From Thalassotalea_H castellviae (GTDB lineage: Bacteria > Pseudomonadota > Gammaproteobacteria > Enterobacterales > Alteromonadaceae), in assembly GCF_031846185.1 (NCBI RefSeq), contig NZ_JAVRIF010000002.1, forward strand, positions 248,001-312,000: a stretch of 64,000 nucleotides of DNA, given 5' to 3'. Below are positions 1 to 8,224 of the stretch, in pieces. The notes below the pieces were generated by a model. It searched no databases, was not told the origin of the DNA, and saw nothing but the letters and a program-made list of their open reading frames with translations. How positions within the stretch are numbered: position 1 is the first letter of the stretch; each line of letters starts with the position of its first letter. The translations under genes and the position numbers were made by a program.

Positions 1-633
1 GATGGTTTCTTTGATCCAACAGGTCGTTACTTCCAAATTGCAGCCAATGCGTCAAATGCAATGGTGGTGGTTGATACGCAAGATAGAGCACTCGAAAAAA
101 TCATTCCTGTAGATTCGCTCCCTCATCCTGGACCTGGTGCTAATTGGGTTGACGAAGAATGTGGTTCAGTTGCGGGCACAACTCATTTAGGAGTTGGTTT
201 AGTATCTGTTTGGGGTAATGACCCTATGGGTAACCCAGATCAAGCGTGGAAACTTTGTTATGAAGTTGAAACAGATGGCGCTGGTGTGTTTATTCGTACT
301 CACGAAAACTCTGACTATGTTTGGGCTGATCAGTTAAAACACCCTGAGCCAGAAATTCAACAATCCGTACAAGTATTCGATAAGAAAACACGTGAGATTG
401 TTAAAACTATTCGTGTTACTGAAGAGGAAGGTAAAGCCGCGCTTCATATGGAGTTTAACAAAGGTGGCACTGAGGTTTGGGTTTCTGTTTGGAACCGCAA
501 AGACGCTAAAAACCCTACTGGTGAAATCGTTGTCTATGATGCAAAAACCCTTAAAGAGAAAGCACGTATTAAAGGTTTAACAACACCAACAGGTAAGTTC
601 AACGTTTATAACCGTATGAACCACAAAACCTAA
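1..633 (+). CDS. nirS: Nitrite reductase NirS, cytochrome cd1 type, C-terminal part (5' end outside window)
   Basis: Periplasmic haem d1 enzyme reducing nitrite to nitric oxide. The reading frame is open from base 1, so the window begins inside the gene; only about 210 C-terminal residues are present. They are blades of the d1 beta-propeller, with NirS-typical stretches such as HPGPGANW near residue 42, RTHENSDYVWAD near 100 and the terminal TGKFNVYN. The cytochrome c domain and signal peptide lie upstream of the window. A strong hairpin with a T-run follows the stop codon, so most transcripts probably end there. None of the haem d1 synthesis genes is in this window. Confidence 0.93.
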   Translation, partial: DGFFDPTGRYFQIAANASNAMVVVDTQDRALEKIIPVDSLPHPGPGANWVDEECGSVAGTTHLGVGLVSVWGNDPMGNPDQAWKLCYEVETDGAGVFIRTHENSDYVWADQLKHPEPEIQQSVQVFDKKTREIVKTIRVTEEEGKAALHMEFNKGGTEVWVSVWNRKDAKNPTGEIVVYDAKTLKEKARIKGLTTPTGKFNVYNRMNHKT

Positions 634-656
634 TCAACATTTAAACTATTGATTAT

Positions 657-696
657 GCGAGCATAATGCATTGTAAACATTATGCTCGCGCTTTTT
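657..696 (+). terminator. Rho-independent terminator after nirS
   Basis: A perfect 12-bp inverted repeat (gcgagcataatg at 657-668, cattatgctcgc at 678-689) has a 9-nt loop and is followed by gcttttt. It sits 23 bp after the nirS stop. An upstream in-frame ATG of the next gene (682) lies inside the right arm, which argues against that start. Confidence 0.85.
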
Positions 697-720
697 CGCT
701 TTATGCTAAACGAGTTAATT

Positions 721-2508
721 ATGGTTAATTTAGAAAACAAACCCAGCTTTTGGTCTCGAAGACTCATTTTAGGGACAACTGTCGCCGGAGCCGTGCTCTT
801 TTTTGTTGTCGGTATTATTTTCTGGGGTGGTTTTAACACCGCGATGGAAGCGACAAATACCACAGAATTTTGTATTGGTTGCCATGAAATGGAAGACAAT
901 GTTTATCAAGAATACCAACCCACAATTCACTACTCAAATAGAACAGGCGTAAGAGCCGGTTGTCCTGATTGTCATGTTCCAAGGCCTTGGATCCATAAAG
1001 TTGTTCGTAAAATTCAAGCATCTAAAGAAGTCTTTTCTTGGTTAACGGGCAAATTAGACACTAAAGAAAAATTTAATGAACATCGCTTTGAACTAGCACA
1101 AAGTGTATGGAAAGCTATGAAAACAACTGATTCACGTGAATGTAGAAACTGTCATAACTTTGAATCAATGAACCCAGAATTCCAAAAACCTCGCGCTCGC
1201 AAACAACATTTAAACGCCTTTGAAACTGGGCAAACTTGTATCGATTGCCACAAAGGTATTGCTCATCACAACGTTCGAGACCAGTTAACGGATGAAGCGT
1301 TAGAAGCGATTGAAGCACCTAACCCGGAATATATTCGTGAAGTACCTCAATTATATTTAGAAGGTCTAGCGCGTGTTGAGGCCAAAGAGGCAAAAGAAGC
1401 AGCAGAATTAAAAGCGGCTAAAGCCGCCGAAAAAGTAAAAATTGAAGAAAAAATAGCGCAAGCAGTGAATGCAGCATTACAAAAAGCAAAAAGCCCTGCC
1501 CCCGTAAATCTTATTGCAGATGAGTCGAACAAGCAAAGCAACCCAGACTGGCAAATTAATTGGTCAAAAGCTCAATCAACGGATATCAGTGTTTTTTATC
1601 CAGGTACTGCCTCATTAGAGTGGATACTTGGTAGAAAACATGGTGGTAAACGAGCCTTTACTAAAGGTGATAGATGCGTTGAATGTCATGGTGAAGAAAT
1701 TGCTGATATCGGTGAAAACATCGTGTCGGGGAAAAGTGAAAAAGACTTAGAGCCTAACGTAATACCAGGAAAACGCGGTAGCTTTCCGGTCACAATAGAA
1801 GCAAGTCACGACAATGAAAACCTTTACTTAAGATTTAGTTGGAGTGAAACCGAACACGCGCCTGTGCCTTTTGTCGAAGGTGGAAAGATGGATCCTGACA
1901 ACCCAATGAAACTTGCTTTCATGTTAGCGACTGATGATGTTGAATATGCAGATAGAGCTGGTTGTTGGGCAACTTGCCATGCAGACGCCAACTCAATGCC
2001 ATATCAACAAACCCAAGAAACCTTACTAGGCTCTGATATTGCGAAACGGTTAAATTTAAACAATGGCGTCACTAAATATTTGAAAGAGTCTCGAAGCAAA
2101 CTTGAACTTAAAGGTCGTGGTGGCAAAGCATTAGGCGGCTGGGATAAGCTCAAAGACGAAAATGAGATCAAAGCCGCAGAAGATTCTAATCAATACATGG
2201 ATATCGTGCGCTTTAAATCCGGCAATAATGAAATAGAAGACGGTATGTTGCTAGCCGAGCGAAAAATGCATGGTGGTCAAGGTGCTCAAGTACAAGCAGC
2301 ACTCAAAGGCGACACTTGGTCTGTCATGATAAAACGTAAACTAATTTCTGTTAAGCCCGGTGATATCAGTATTGAAGCAGGTAAAGTTTATAACTTTGGT
2401 TTTGCTATTCACGATGATTACTCATCGGCCCGTTACCATCATGTATCCTTTGGTTATAAACTGGCCTTAGATAATTCAACGGTAGAAATAAACGCAGTAA
2501 AGCAGTAA
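721..2508 (+). CDS. NapC/NirT-family multihaem cytochrome c fused to an ethylbenzene-dehydrogenase-like haem-binding domain
   Basis: A membrane-anchored periplasmic cytochrome of 595 aa, probably passing electrons from quinol to periplasmic reductases such as the neighbouring NirS. One N-terminal transmembrane helix (about residues 14-35) is followed by four CXXCH motifs (CIGCH, CPDCH, CRNCH, CIDCH) in the NapC/NirT pattern. Then comes an alanine/lysine/glutamate-rich linker (about 225-270) and a C-terminal domain with a fifth motif, CVECH, and an atypical CWATCH (CX3CH). That C-terminal half resembles the haem-binding domain of ethylbenzene/DMSO dehydrogenase gamma subunits. Ordinary NirT/NapC is about 200 aa, so this is a long fusion. 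The start at 721 is preferred because the upstream ATG at 682 is inside the nirS terminator. Confidence 0.85.
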   Translation: MVNLENKPSFWSRRLILGTTVAGAVLFFVVGIIFWGGFNTAMEATNTTEFCIGCHEMEDNVYQEYQPTIHYSNRTGVRAGCPDCHVPRPWIHKVVRKIQASKEVFSWLTGKLDTKEKFNEHRFELAQSVWKAMKTTDSRECRNCHNFESMNPEFQKPRARKQHLNAFETGQTCIDCHKGIAHHNVRDQLTDEALEAIEAPNPEYIREVPQLYLEGLARVEAKEAKEAAELKAAKAAEKVKIEEKIAQAVNAALQKAKSPAPVNLIADESNKQSNPDWQINWSKAQSTDISVFYPGTASLEWILGRKHGGKRAFTKGDRCVECHGEEIADIGENIVSGKSEKDLEPNVIPGKRGSFPVTIEASHDNENLYLRFSWSETEHAPVPFVEGGKMDPDNPMKLAFMLATDDVEYADRAGCWATCHADANSMPYQQTQETLLGSDIAKRLNLNNGVTKYLKESRSKLELKGRGGKALGGWDKLKDENEIKAAEDSNQYMDIVRFKSGNNEIEDGMLLAERKMHGGQGAQVQAALKGDTWSVMIKRKLISVKPGDISIEAGKVYNFGFAIHDDYSSARYHHVSFGYKLALDNSTVEINAVKQ

Positions 2509-2517
2509 AGCAGTAAA
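2494..2517 (+). repeat. Three tandem copies of gcagtaaa across the stop codon
   Basis: Exact 8-bp tandem triplet at 2494-2501, 2502-2509 and 2510-2517. The stop codon of the multihaem cytochrome lies in the second copy, so a change in copy number would alter the C-terminus by a few residues only. Confidence 0.8.
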
Positions 2518-2636
2518 CAAGTTAAAAATGGAATGAAGACTTAGTATTGAGGAGTTAACCCGTTTAGTTCTTCAACAGTAGTTGTTTTATTTTTACTTAA
2601 ATTAATTTTAAAAATCGCCTTCCTAGCGTTGATTTT

Positions 2637-2668
2637 AAGCTTCATGACCATTCATGAAGCTTTTTTTA
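2637..2668 (+). terminator. Rho-independent terminator after the NirT-like gene
   Basis: Stem aagcttcatga (2637-2647) pairs with tcatgaagctt (2652-2662) over a 4-nt loop, and the right arm runs into seven Ts. It lies about 130 bp after the stop of the cytochrome gene. Confidence 0.8.
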
Positions 2669-2733
2669 TTCAAAATCCTTACATTTTGCTAACCACTGAA
2701 ACAAAACAATACTGTTAAGTCTATGAACACAAA

Positions 2734-2752
2734 CAAAAGAATTATCATTTGC
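2734..2752 (-). promoter_or_regulatory. Candidate Fur box
   Basis: The minus-strand sequence gcaaatgataattcttttg matches the 19-bp Fur consensus at about 13 of 19 positions by eye. It lies upstream of the decayed ApbE gene and the TonB receptor at 3523, which would fit iron control of that unit. It is weaker than the box at 9331. Confidence 0.4.
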
Positions 2753-2900
2753 ATTATATTTACAATACCCGCCATTAAAAATCAGTAGCACATTCTCGCT
2801 AATATTGATTCAGAAGCAGAAGGCGGGCCATGTCAAATTGGCAACAACATCAAGTTGTTTTACAGTATGGTAAAGTCGCAAACGCTTTTAAAAAATTAAC

Positions 2901-3180
2901 ATGCTTGCTAAATCACTTGCAACGCGTGGCGATTACCAAAGCAATGGCAATTACCTCATTAAACCGAAAAAATTTCGAAAAGTATACAAGCTAAACCGTA
3001 TCCATTAAAAGGCTGTGTTTCTGTGTTTCTGTGTTTGGTCAAAATACTATGTTAGCTGACGCGTTGACAAAAATAGTCGTTTTAATGAAACCTAAACAAG
3101 CATTGGTTATTTTGCAAAAACTGACAGCCAAAGCGATAATGGTTAATCGCTTTGGTTTTAAAAGACATTTAAAGACGTGA
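2901..3180 (+). pseudogene. Decayed ApbE-like gene (FAD:protein FMN transferase) remnant
   Basis: Two short pieces in different frames resemble the C-terminal half of ApbE. The first (from 2901) reads LATRGDY, matching the family's ATSGDY region, and stops at about 3008. The second reads SVFGQNTMLADALTK, matching the (S/A)-(M/L)-LADALST metal-binding region, and ends with TGA at 3178-3180. Between them an 8-bp unit, tgtgtttc, is tandemly duplicated (3014-3036), a plausible cause of the frame change. The N-terminal two thirds of the family is missing or unrecognisable, although a short hydrophobic ORF from 2724 (MNTNKRIIICIIF) could be its old signal sequence. It sits just upstream of a broken membrane-protein gene and a TonB receptor, which suggests a former iron-regulated operon. 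Confidence 0.55.
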
Positions 3181-3186
3181 AACACT

Positions 3187-3515
3187 ATGGTTAAAATAAG
3201 CGCTCACATATCACAAAACTATCGGTCTTTTTTTATACTATGTTGTCATTGAGCTTTGTGAGCGGCTGCACTGTTTGGTTATTAAAAACGTTCGCCTTGC
3301 AAGAGGGAGACTTTGGAACAGAATCTCGATTTTTACAATATCCATCCCTTCAGTTTGATGGCTTAGCTGCTTTTATGATGTTAATGAATTTGGGCGCTAT
3401 TTTCACTTCACAATTCTTGAAGAATTGGCTTTATCAACGCGGTAAAGTAACGGGATCCACATTAAATGCTGCTTATTATCCACATTTTATATATTCATTT
3501 TTGATAATTGGCTAA
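3187..3515 (+). pseudogene. Small membrane protein gene, frameshifted at a T-run
   Basis: The ATG at 3187 opens a frame (MVKISAHISQNYRSFF) that ends after 21 codons. The homologous-looking continuation (FVSGCTVWLLKTF and onward, to 3515) is in another frame. Adding one T to the 7-T run at 3228-3234 would join the two into one protein of about 108 aa with two or three hydrophobic segments. I do not recognise the family with confidence; the layout resembles small haem-type membrane proteins found beside ApbE. The alternative is a shorter intact protein starting at 3240 (91 aa). The stop at 3515 is only seven bases before the next gene's ATG. Confidence 0.4.
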
Positions 3516-3522
3516 ATACCCT

Positions 3523-5475
3523 ATGTTCGCTGTCCACCACTTTTTTAAAGCTCTTCAAAAAACACTGGTCACTTTATTAGCGCTTGTATGTGTGATGCAC
3601 TTGCAGGCATCTGAAATAGAAAAAATACAGGTCACACATGCTCGAACTGTGCTTTCTGTCGATGATAATTTAACAACAGATAATACTTTTTTAGAAATAA
3701 ATGACTATATGGCAGGTCAGCACTCTGTAGCAGGTATTTTAAACCTTGCCCCAGGATTAAGCTTAACTGGCCAAGGGGGATTATTTCAAAGCTACAACAT
3801 CAGAGGTTTTAGCCGTGCCCGTATCAAAACAGAAGTAAACGGTATTCCAATTATCACTGATCGTCGCGCAGGCAATTCTTTATCATTTTTACCCGCCGCG
3901 CTGATTGAGCACATTGACATTAAAAAAGGTCCAAGCTCTACATTATATGGCTCAGGTGCTATGGGGGGCGTCATTAGTTTATCGACATTAAATTTTAATG
4001 AATCAAGCCTAAATGTGATGTTTAAACCACAAGACGATACAGTACAAACACTCTTAAAGCTGAGCAATGAGTCCATGTCAGCAACGTTTATGCAACGAAA
4101 AGCCAACAATGCTCATGCTCCTAAAACAGCAACCGGTCAAACAAAATTAAATAGCCAACATCAACAATATCATGCCAATTTCGCCAGTCACTTTACTTGG
4201 CAAGAAATTGAAATTTCGGCATTAACCATGCTAACTCAAGGTAAAGATATAGGTAAAAGTTCAGCAGAATTCCCACACGATAAAATAACCCTTTACCCGA
4301 AAGATCAGCATTGGCTTTCAAGCCTTCAATTTAATAAAAAAGACCGCTGGCGTTTGTCGTTTTTTAATCATCAACAAGCGTGGAAGAATAATATATCAAC
4401 CTTTGAGAATGAGTTAACAAGCACATTAGAACGACGAAACCTTGTGACATATTCATCGACGACTTTTGGGGGGAATGGCACTATTTTAATAGGCAACACT
4501 CTGCTCGGTGGGGAATGGATAAAACGCGATAATATCGATATTTCAGAACGAGAATTTAATCAAGCAAACGAACTTGCTTGGCAAAAAAAAACCATCGACG
4601 GTGCAGAACAAACCATAGGAGTTTTTGCTAATCATACGTGGAAACTCAATAATCTATCTTTAAAATCTGGAATTAGATATGATAAACAAACCGTTGAAAA
4701 TCATCCTTTACTCACTCACGAACAATACAAAGTACAAGATGATTTTGTCTCGCTTTCACTCAATAGTCATTTGCCGATATCAACCACAACACAGCTAAAC
4801 ATCACCTTCGCCAATGCATTTAGGTTTCCAACCATAAGTGAATTATTTTTCTCGGGGGAAACTCCTCGAGGTAATACCCAAGGTAACCCGTTTTTAATAC
4901 CTGAAAAAAGTGTTGGTTTACAGTTTGACTACCAGCAACAATTAGCGGGAAATTTTCGCTGGTTAATTAGTAGTTATTATTATCAAGTAGATAATTACAT
5001 TGAGCGTTATCAACGTGACCATAACAAGGTGATTCGTAGCTACCGCAATAACCAAGAAGTTACATTAAAAGGGATAGAGTTAACCGCCGATTGGCAGACT
5101 AATCATCAACTTAGCATGATATTTAGTTATCAAAAACAATGGGCAAGGGACTATTTAAAAAGAACAGTTGATGATGCCTTACCTGAAGAATTACAGTGGC
5201 AAATGAATTGGTTTCCAGCGGCCGTGAGTCAGCTAAAAATTGAAAATCACCTCAGTTATCAATTTGAAAAAACACAATTTGGCAATTCAGAACAAGCGTT
5301 AAGTGCAGAGTGGAAATGGCATGTTAACGTCAATTATCAAATTTCAGCACAACACAAAATTAATATCACCTTTGATAACTTGACCAATAATCAATATTTA
5401 ACCAGTGCCGATGAAGATGCACCTTTCCACGCAGAAAGGAGTATAGCCCTTTCTTGGCAATGGCAATTTTATTAA
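3523..5475 (+). CDS. TonB-dependent outer-membrane receptor, iron/siderophore type
   Basis: A 650-aa receptor with an N-terminal signal peptide ending near LQASEIEKIQV, a plug domain (residues about 45-165, with GGLFQSYNIRGF, GPSSTLYGSGAMGG and VISL), and a beta-barrel ending in an aromatic residue (WQWQFY). The barrel carries the FRFPTISELFFSGETPRGN segment typical of FepA/CirA-like receptors. The predicted ligand is a ferric siderophore or haem. This is inferred from size, from the convergent FbpABC ferric transporter and from the Fur-like site upstream. The start at ATG 3523 gives a clean signal peptide; a TTG at 3508 in the same frame is the alternative. The gene follows a decayed ApbE and a broken membrane gene but is itself intact. 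Confidence 0.85.
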   Translation: MFAVHHFFKALQKTLVTLLALVCVMHLQASEIEKIQVTHARTVLSVDDNLTTDNTFLEINDYMAGQHSVAGILNLAPGLSLTGQGGLFQSYNIRGFSRARIKTEVNGIPIITDRRAGNSLSFLPAALIEHIDIKKGPSSTLYGSGAMGGVISLSTLNFNESSLNVMFKPQDDTVQTLLKLSNESMSATFMQRKANNAHAPKTATGQTKLNSQHQQYHANFASHFTWQEIEISALTMLTQGKDIGKSSAEFPHDKITLYPKDQHWLSSLQFNKKDRWRLSFFNHQQAWKNNISTFENELTSTLERRNLVTYSSTTFGGNGTILIGNTLLGGEWIKRDNIDISEREFNQANELAWQKKTIDGAEQTIGVFANHTWKLNNLSLKSGIRYDKQTVENHPLLTHEQYKVQDDFVSLSLNSHLPISTTTQLNITFANAFRFPTISELFFSGETPRGNTQGNPFLIPEKSVGLQFDYQQQLAGNFRWLISSYYYQVDNYIERYQRDHNKVIRSYRNNQEVTLKGIELTADWQTNHQLSMIFSYQKQWARDYLKRTVDDALPEELQWQMNWFPAAVSQLKIENHLSYQFEKTQFGNSEQALSAEWKWHVNVNYQISAQHKINITFDNLTNNQYLTSADEDAPFHAERSIALSWQWQFY

Positions 5476-5507
5476 AATAAATTATTCAACAAGTTAAATT
5501 CAGCAAT

Positions 5508-6563
5508 TTATTGACTAAATAACTGATATTGATGCGGTAAAATTTCAATCGCAATTTTTTCACCTTGAGCAAAAACAAGGTGACTATAGAAACTTAAGTG
5601 CTCGAAGCTTAAACGCTTATCGTCGGTTAAACTCGATAATAAATAATGAAAGCCATGTTCAGTGATCCTTACATAATCAATCACCACATTTGCTTGGCCG
5701 TTAGGCACTATTTTAATATCTTGAGGCTTCAATAATAACGCGTGTCGACTACCACCATTATTTTGCATTGAGTTAAGATCAATACCGATATTACCTATCG
5801 CAGTAATACATTCCCCATTTATTGTAATAACAGGTAACCAACTACCTATTTGCAGAAAATCTGCCACTTGCCAACTACAAGGATGTTGAAATACATCAAC
5901 CGGGGTTCCTGATTGAAGTACATGTCCTTGATGCATCACCGCAATCTGATCTGCAAAACTGAACACTTCATCTTTATTATGAGTGACAAAAATAGCCGTA
6001 ATACTTAACTGCTTTAATAAGCTTCTTAATTCAAGCATTAATTCATTACGTAAACGTGCATCAATATTTGAAAAAGGTTCATCGAGCAACAATAACTTAG
6101 GTTGTGGAGCTAATGCCCGAGCAATTGCTACTCGTTGTTGCTGACCACCAGAAAGTTGATGTGGAAACCGCCCAGAGAACTCAGTGAGTTTTAACAAAGA
6201 TAATAACGTATCGATTCTCGTGGTTTGTTCCGCTTTATTGAGATGTTTTAGGCCAAAGGCGATATTTTTATTGACGGTTAAATGAGGGAACAAGGCATAA
6301 TCTTGGAAAATCATGCCAATATTTCTTTGCTCAGGTTCAATAAGATTATCAGGGGTAATCACCATATCGGGGGCAATGGTTATCGTCCCTTTATTTTGTT
6401 CGACAAACCCTGCAAGGGTATTTAATAAAGTCGTTTTACCACAACCACTTGGTCCAACTAAGCCGAGGATATCTCCGGCAGCTAACGTTAAATTAACATC
6501 AGTTAAAATTGGTTTCTGTTGCAAGGCAACCGACAAGTGCTGCAACTTTAACAAAACGGTCAA
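5508..6563 (-). CDS. fbpC: Iron(III) ABC transporter, ATP-binding protein
   Basis: A 351-aa cytoplasmic ATPase powering ferric iron import. It shows Walker A GPSGCGKTT near residue 37, the Q-loop region, the ABC signature LSGGQQQRVAIARAL near 138, Walker B LLLLDEP and the switch histidine in FVTHNKDE. The C-terminal third is a TOBE-like regulatory domain, giving the length usual for FbpC/PotA-type ATPases. The start overlaps the permease gene's end by 4 bp, so the two are translationally coupled as the last genes of fbpA-fbpB-fbpC. It converges on the TonB receptor gene with a 32-bp gap. Confidence 0.92.
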   Translation of the reverse strand: MTVLLKLQHLSVALQQKPILTDVNLTLAAGDILGLVGPSGCGKTTLLNTLAGFVEQNKGTITIAPDMVITPDNLIEPEQRNIGMIFQDYALFPHLTVNKNIAFGLKHLNKAEQTTRIDTLLSLLKLTEFSGRFPHQLSGGQQQRVAIARALAPQPKLLLLDEPFSNIDARLRNELMLELRSLLKQLSITAIFVTHNKDEVFSFADQIAVMHQGHVLQSGTPVDVFQHPCSWQVADFLQIGSWLPVITINGECITAIGNIGIDLNSMQNNGGSRHALLLKPQDIKIVPNGQANVVIDYVRITEHGFHYLLSSLTDDKRLSFEHLSFYSHLVFAQGEKIAIEILPHQYQLFSQ

Positions 6564-8188
6564 ACGTTACTCTCTTTTTGATTTAAATAGACGATTGGAA
6601 TTAAGCCGAATAATACTATGAGCAACGCCCCTAATGCACCTTGTTCGAGACGTTCATCAGAAATTAATTGATAAATTTGTGTACTTAACGTTTCAAAGTT
6701 AAAAGGCCTAAGTAATAACACTGCCGGTAATTCTTTCATCGCTTCAACAAAAACGAGTAACCATGCTACCACGATTGATGATTTCAACAGTGGTAAATGT
6801 ACTTTAGGTAAACTTTGGCTTAATTTAACACCCAAGCTTGCCGGAGCTAAGTCTAATGAAGCAGGAATTTGCTCTATGCCACTGCTAATCGTGCCATTAG
6901 CAATGGCGGCAAAACGCACTACCAAAGCAAAAATAATCGCAAAGATAGAACCCGATAAAATTAATCCCGGCGATTGTAAGCCCACTAACTCAGCGAAGTC
7001 ATTCAAGCCATGATCAATGGGCCCTAACGTTGCTAACATCGCCATGGCTAACACAGTGCCTGGGATTGCATAACCAAAACCTGAAATCCGCAAAGGATGT
7101 TGTCGCCAACGAGAAAAGTGTAACCGTTTAAATAACGCTAATATTAACGCAAATATCGTTGCGATACTCGCGACATAAAATGCAACTTGTAAGCTATTAA
7201 ACCCCGATGAAAGTAACGTATTAAATTGTGCTACGGTTGCGTAATCTAAAGCCATCACAATCAACAACAAAAAAGGTAAAATGAAACCGGCAACCACTAA
7301 AGTCCAACAAAAACTTAAGGCAAAGCATTGTTCAATAAGAGAGAGTTTTTTTTCTTTTATTTGATTATTTAAACGATTAGATTGATGGCGCTGCCCAGCT
7401 CGTGCTCTTTGTTCGGCAACCACGGTAAATAATATCAATAACATTAAAATACTAGCGATTGCATTGGCGGTAGACAAATCGCCGTACTCTAACCAAGTGT
7501 CATATATCGCCGTTGTTAACGTGTTAACGGCAAAATATTGAACCGTAGCAAAGTCAGCTAAAGTCTCCATTAATACTAAGCTTGCAGACACCGCAATTGC
7601 GGGTCTTGCTAATGGTAACGATACTCTAAGAAAACTTTGAGTTAAGCCAAAACCTAAACTTCTACTTGCTCGGATCAGTTGTTGATTTTGGCATTCAAAG
7701 GAGGTTCTCACCAACATATAAACATAAGGAAATAGCACTAGCGCGATCATCATAGATGCACCAAATAAACTCCTAATGTCAAAAAACCAATAATCTCCGG
7801 GCGAATGCCACTCAAAACTTGCTCGAAGAAAACGTTGTACCGGCCCTGCGTAATCAAATAAATCCGTGTATAAATAAGCCACTAAGTAAGCTGGCATGGC
7901 TAAAGGTAGCATCAGCAACCAACGTAAATACTTTTTTCCATAAACATTTGTTTGACTAATAATCGCAGCGGCAGGTACACCAAAACAAAGGGATAAAGCC
8001 ACCACTAAAATGGCAAGGAGTAAAGTATTGGTAAGGTAAGTTGGTAAAACGGTCTGCCAAAGGTGGCTAAATAAATCGCTTGATGAACCGATTCCAGAAT
8101 ATAGCATCACAAGCACCGGTGTCATTAACACCAGTGCTAAAATCCAACTCAAAAACTTCCATGTATTATTTTTATTTCCCACGCTCAC
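6560..8188 (-). CDS. fbpB: Iron(III) ABC transporter, fused two-domain permease
   Basis: A 542-aa inner-membrane protein with about twelve hydrophobic segments in two homologous halves. Each half carries an ABC-permease EAA-like loop (ASRSLGFGLTQSFLRVSLPL near 180 and APASLGVKLSQSLPKVHLPL near 460). This duplicated architecture is characteristic of FbpB/SfuB/HitB ferric permeases. It lies 36 bp after fbpA and overlaps fbpC by 4 bp. Confidence 0.92.
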   Translation of the reverse strand: MSVGNKNNTWKFLSWILALVLMTPVLVMLYSGIGSSSDLFSHLWQTVLPTYLTNTLLLAILVVALSLCFGVPAAAIISQTNVYGKKYLRWLLMLPLAMPAYLVAYLYTDLFDYAGPVQRFLRASFEWHSPGDYWFFDIRSLFGASMMIALVLFPYVYMLVRTSFECQNQQLIRASRSLGFGLTQSFLRVSLPLARPAIAVSASLVLMETLADFATVQYFAVNTLTTAIYDTWLEYGDLSTANAIASILMLLILFTVVAEQRARAGQRHQSNRLNNQIKEKKLSLIEQCFALSFCWTLVVAGFILPFLLLIVMALDYATVAQFNTLLSSGFNSLQVAFYVASIATIFALILALFKRLHFSRWRQHPLRISGFGYAIPGTVLAMAMLATLGPIDHGLNDFAELVGLQSPGLILSGSIFAIIFALVVRFAAIANGTISSGIEQIPASLDLAPASLGVKLSQSLPKVHLPLLKSSIVVAWLLVFVEAMKELPAVLLLRPFNFETLSTQIYQLISDERLEQGALGALLIVLFGLIPIVYLNQKESNV

Positions 8189-8224
8189 TGATTAATAAAT
8201 CCTGAGCCAGCAATGTTAACCGAA

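Noticed and set aside
682..720. Upstream start of the NirT-like gene
   Set aside because: ATG 682 lies inside the nirS terminator, and the added 13 residues are not typical of the NapC N-terminus.
630..899. Minus-strand open frame opposite the NirT-like gene
   Set aside because: It lies entirely over the nirS end, the terminator and the NirT coding region. No ribosome site, and the protein has low-complexity hydrophobic content expected from antisense of a transmembrane segment.
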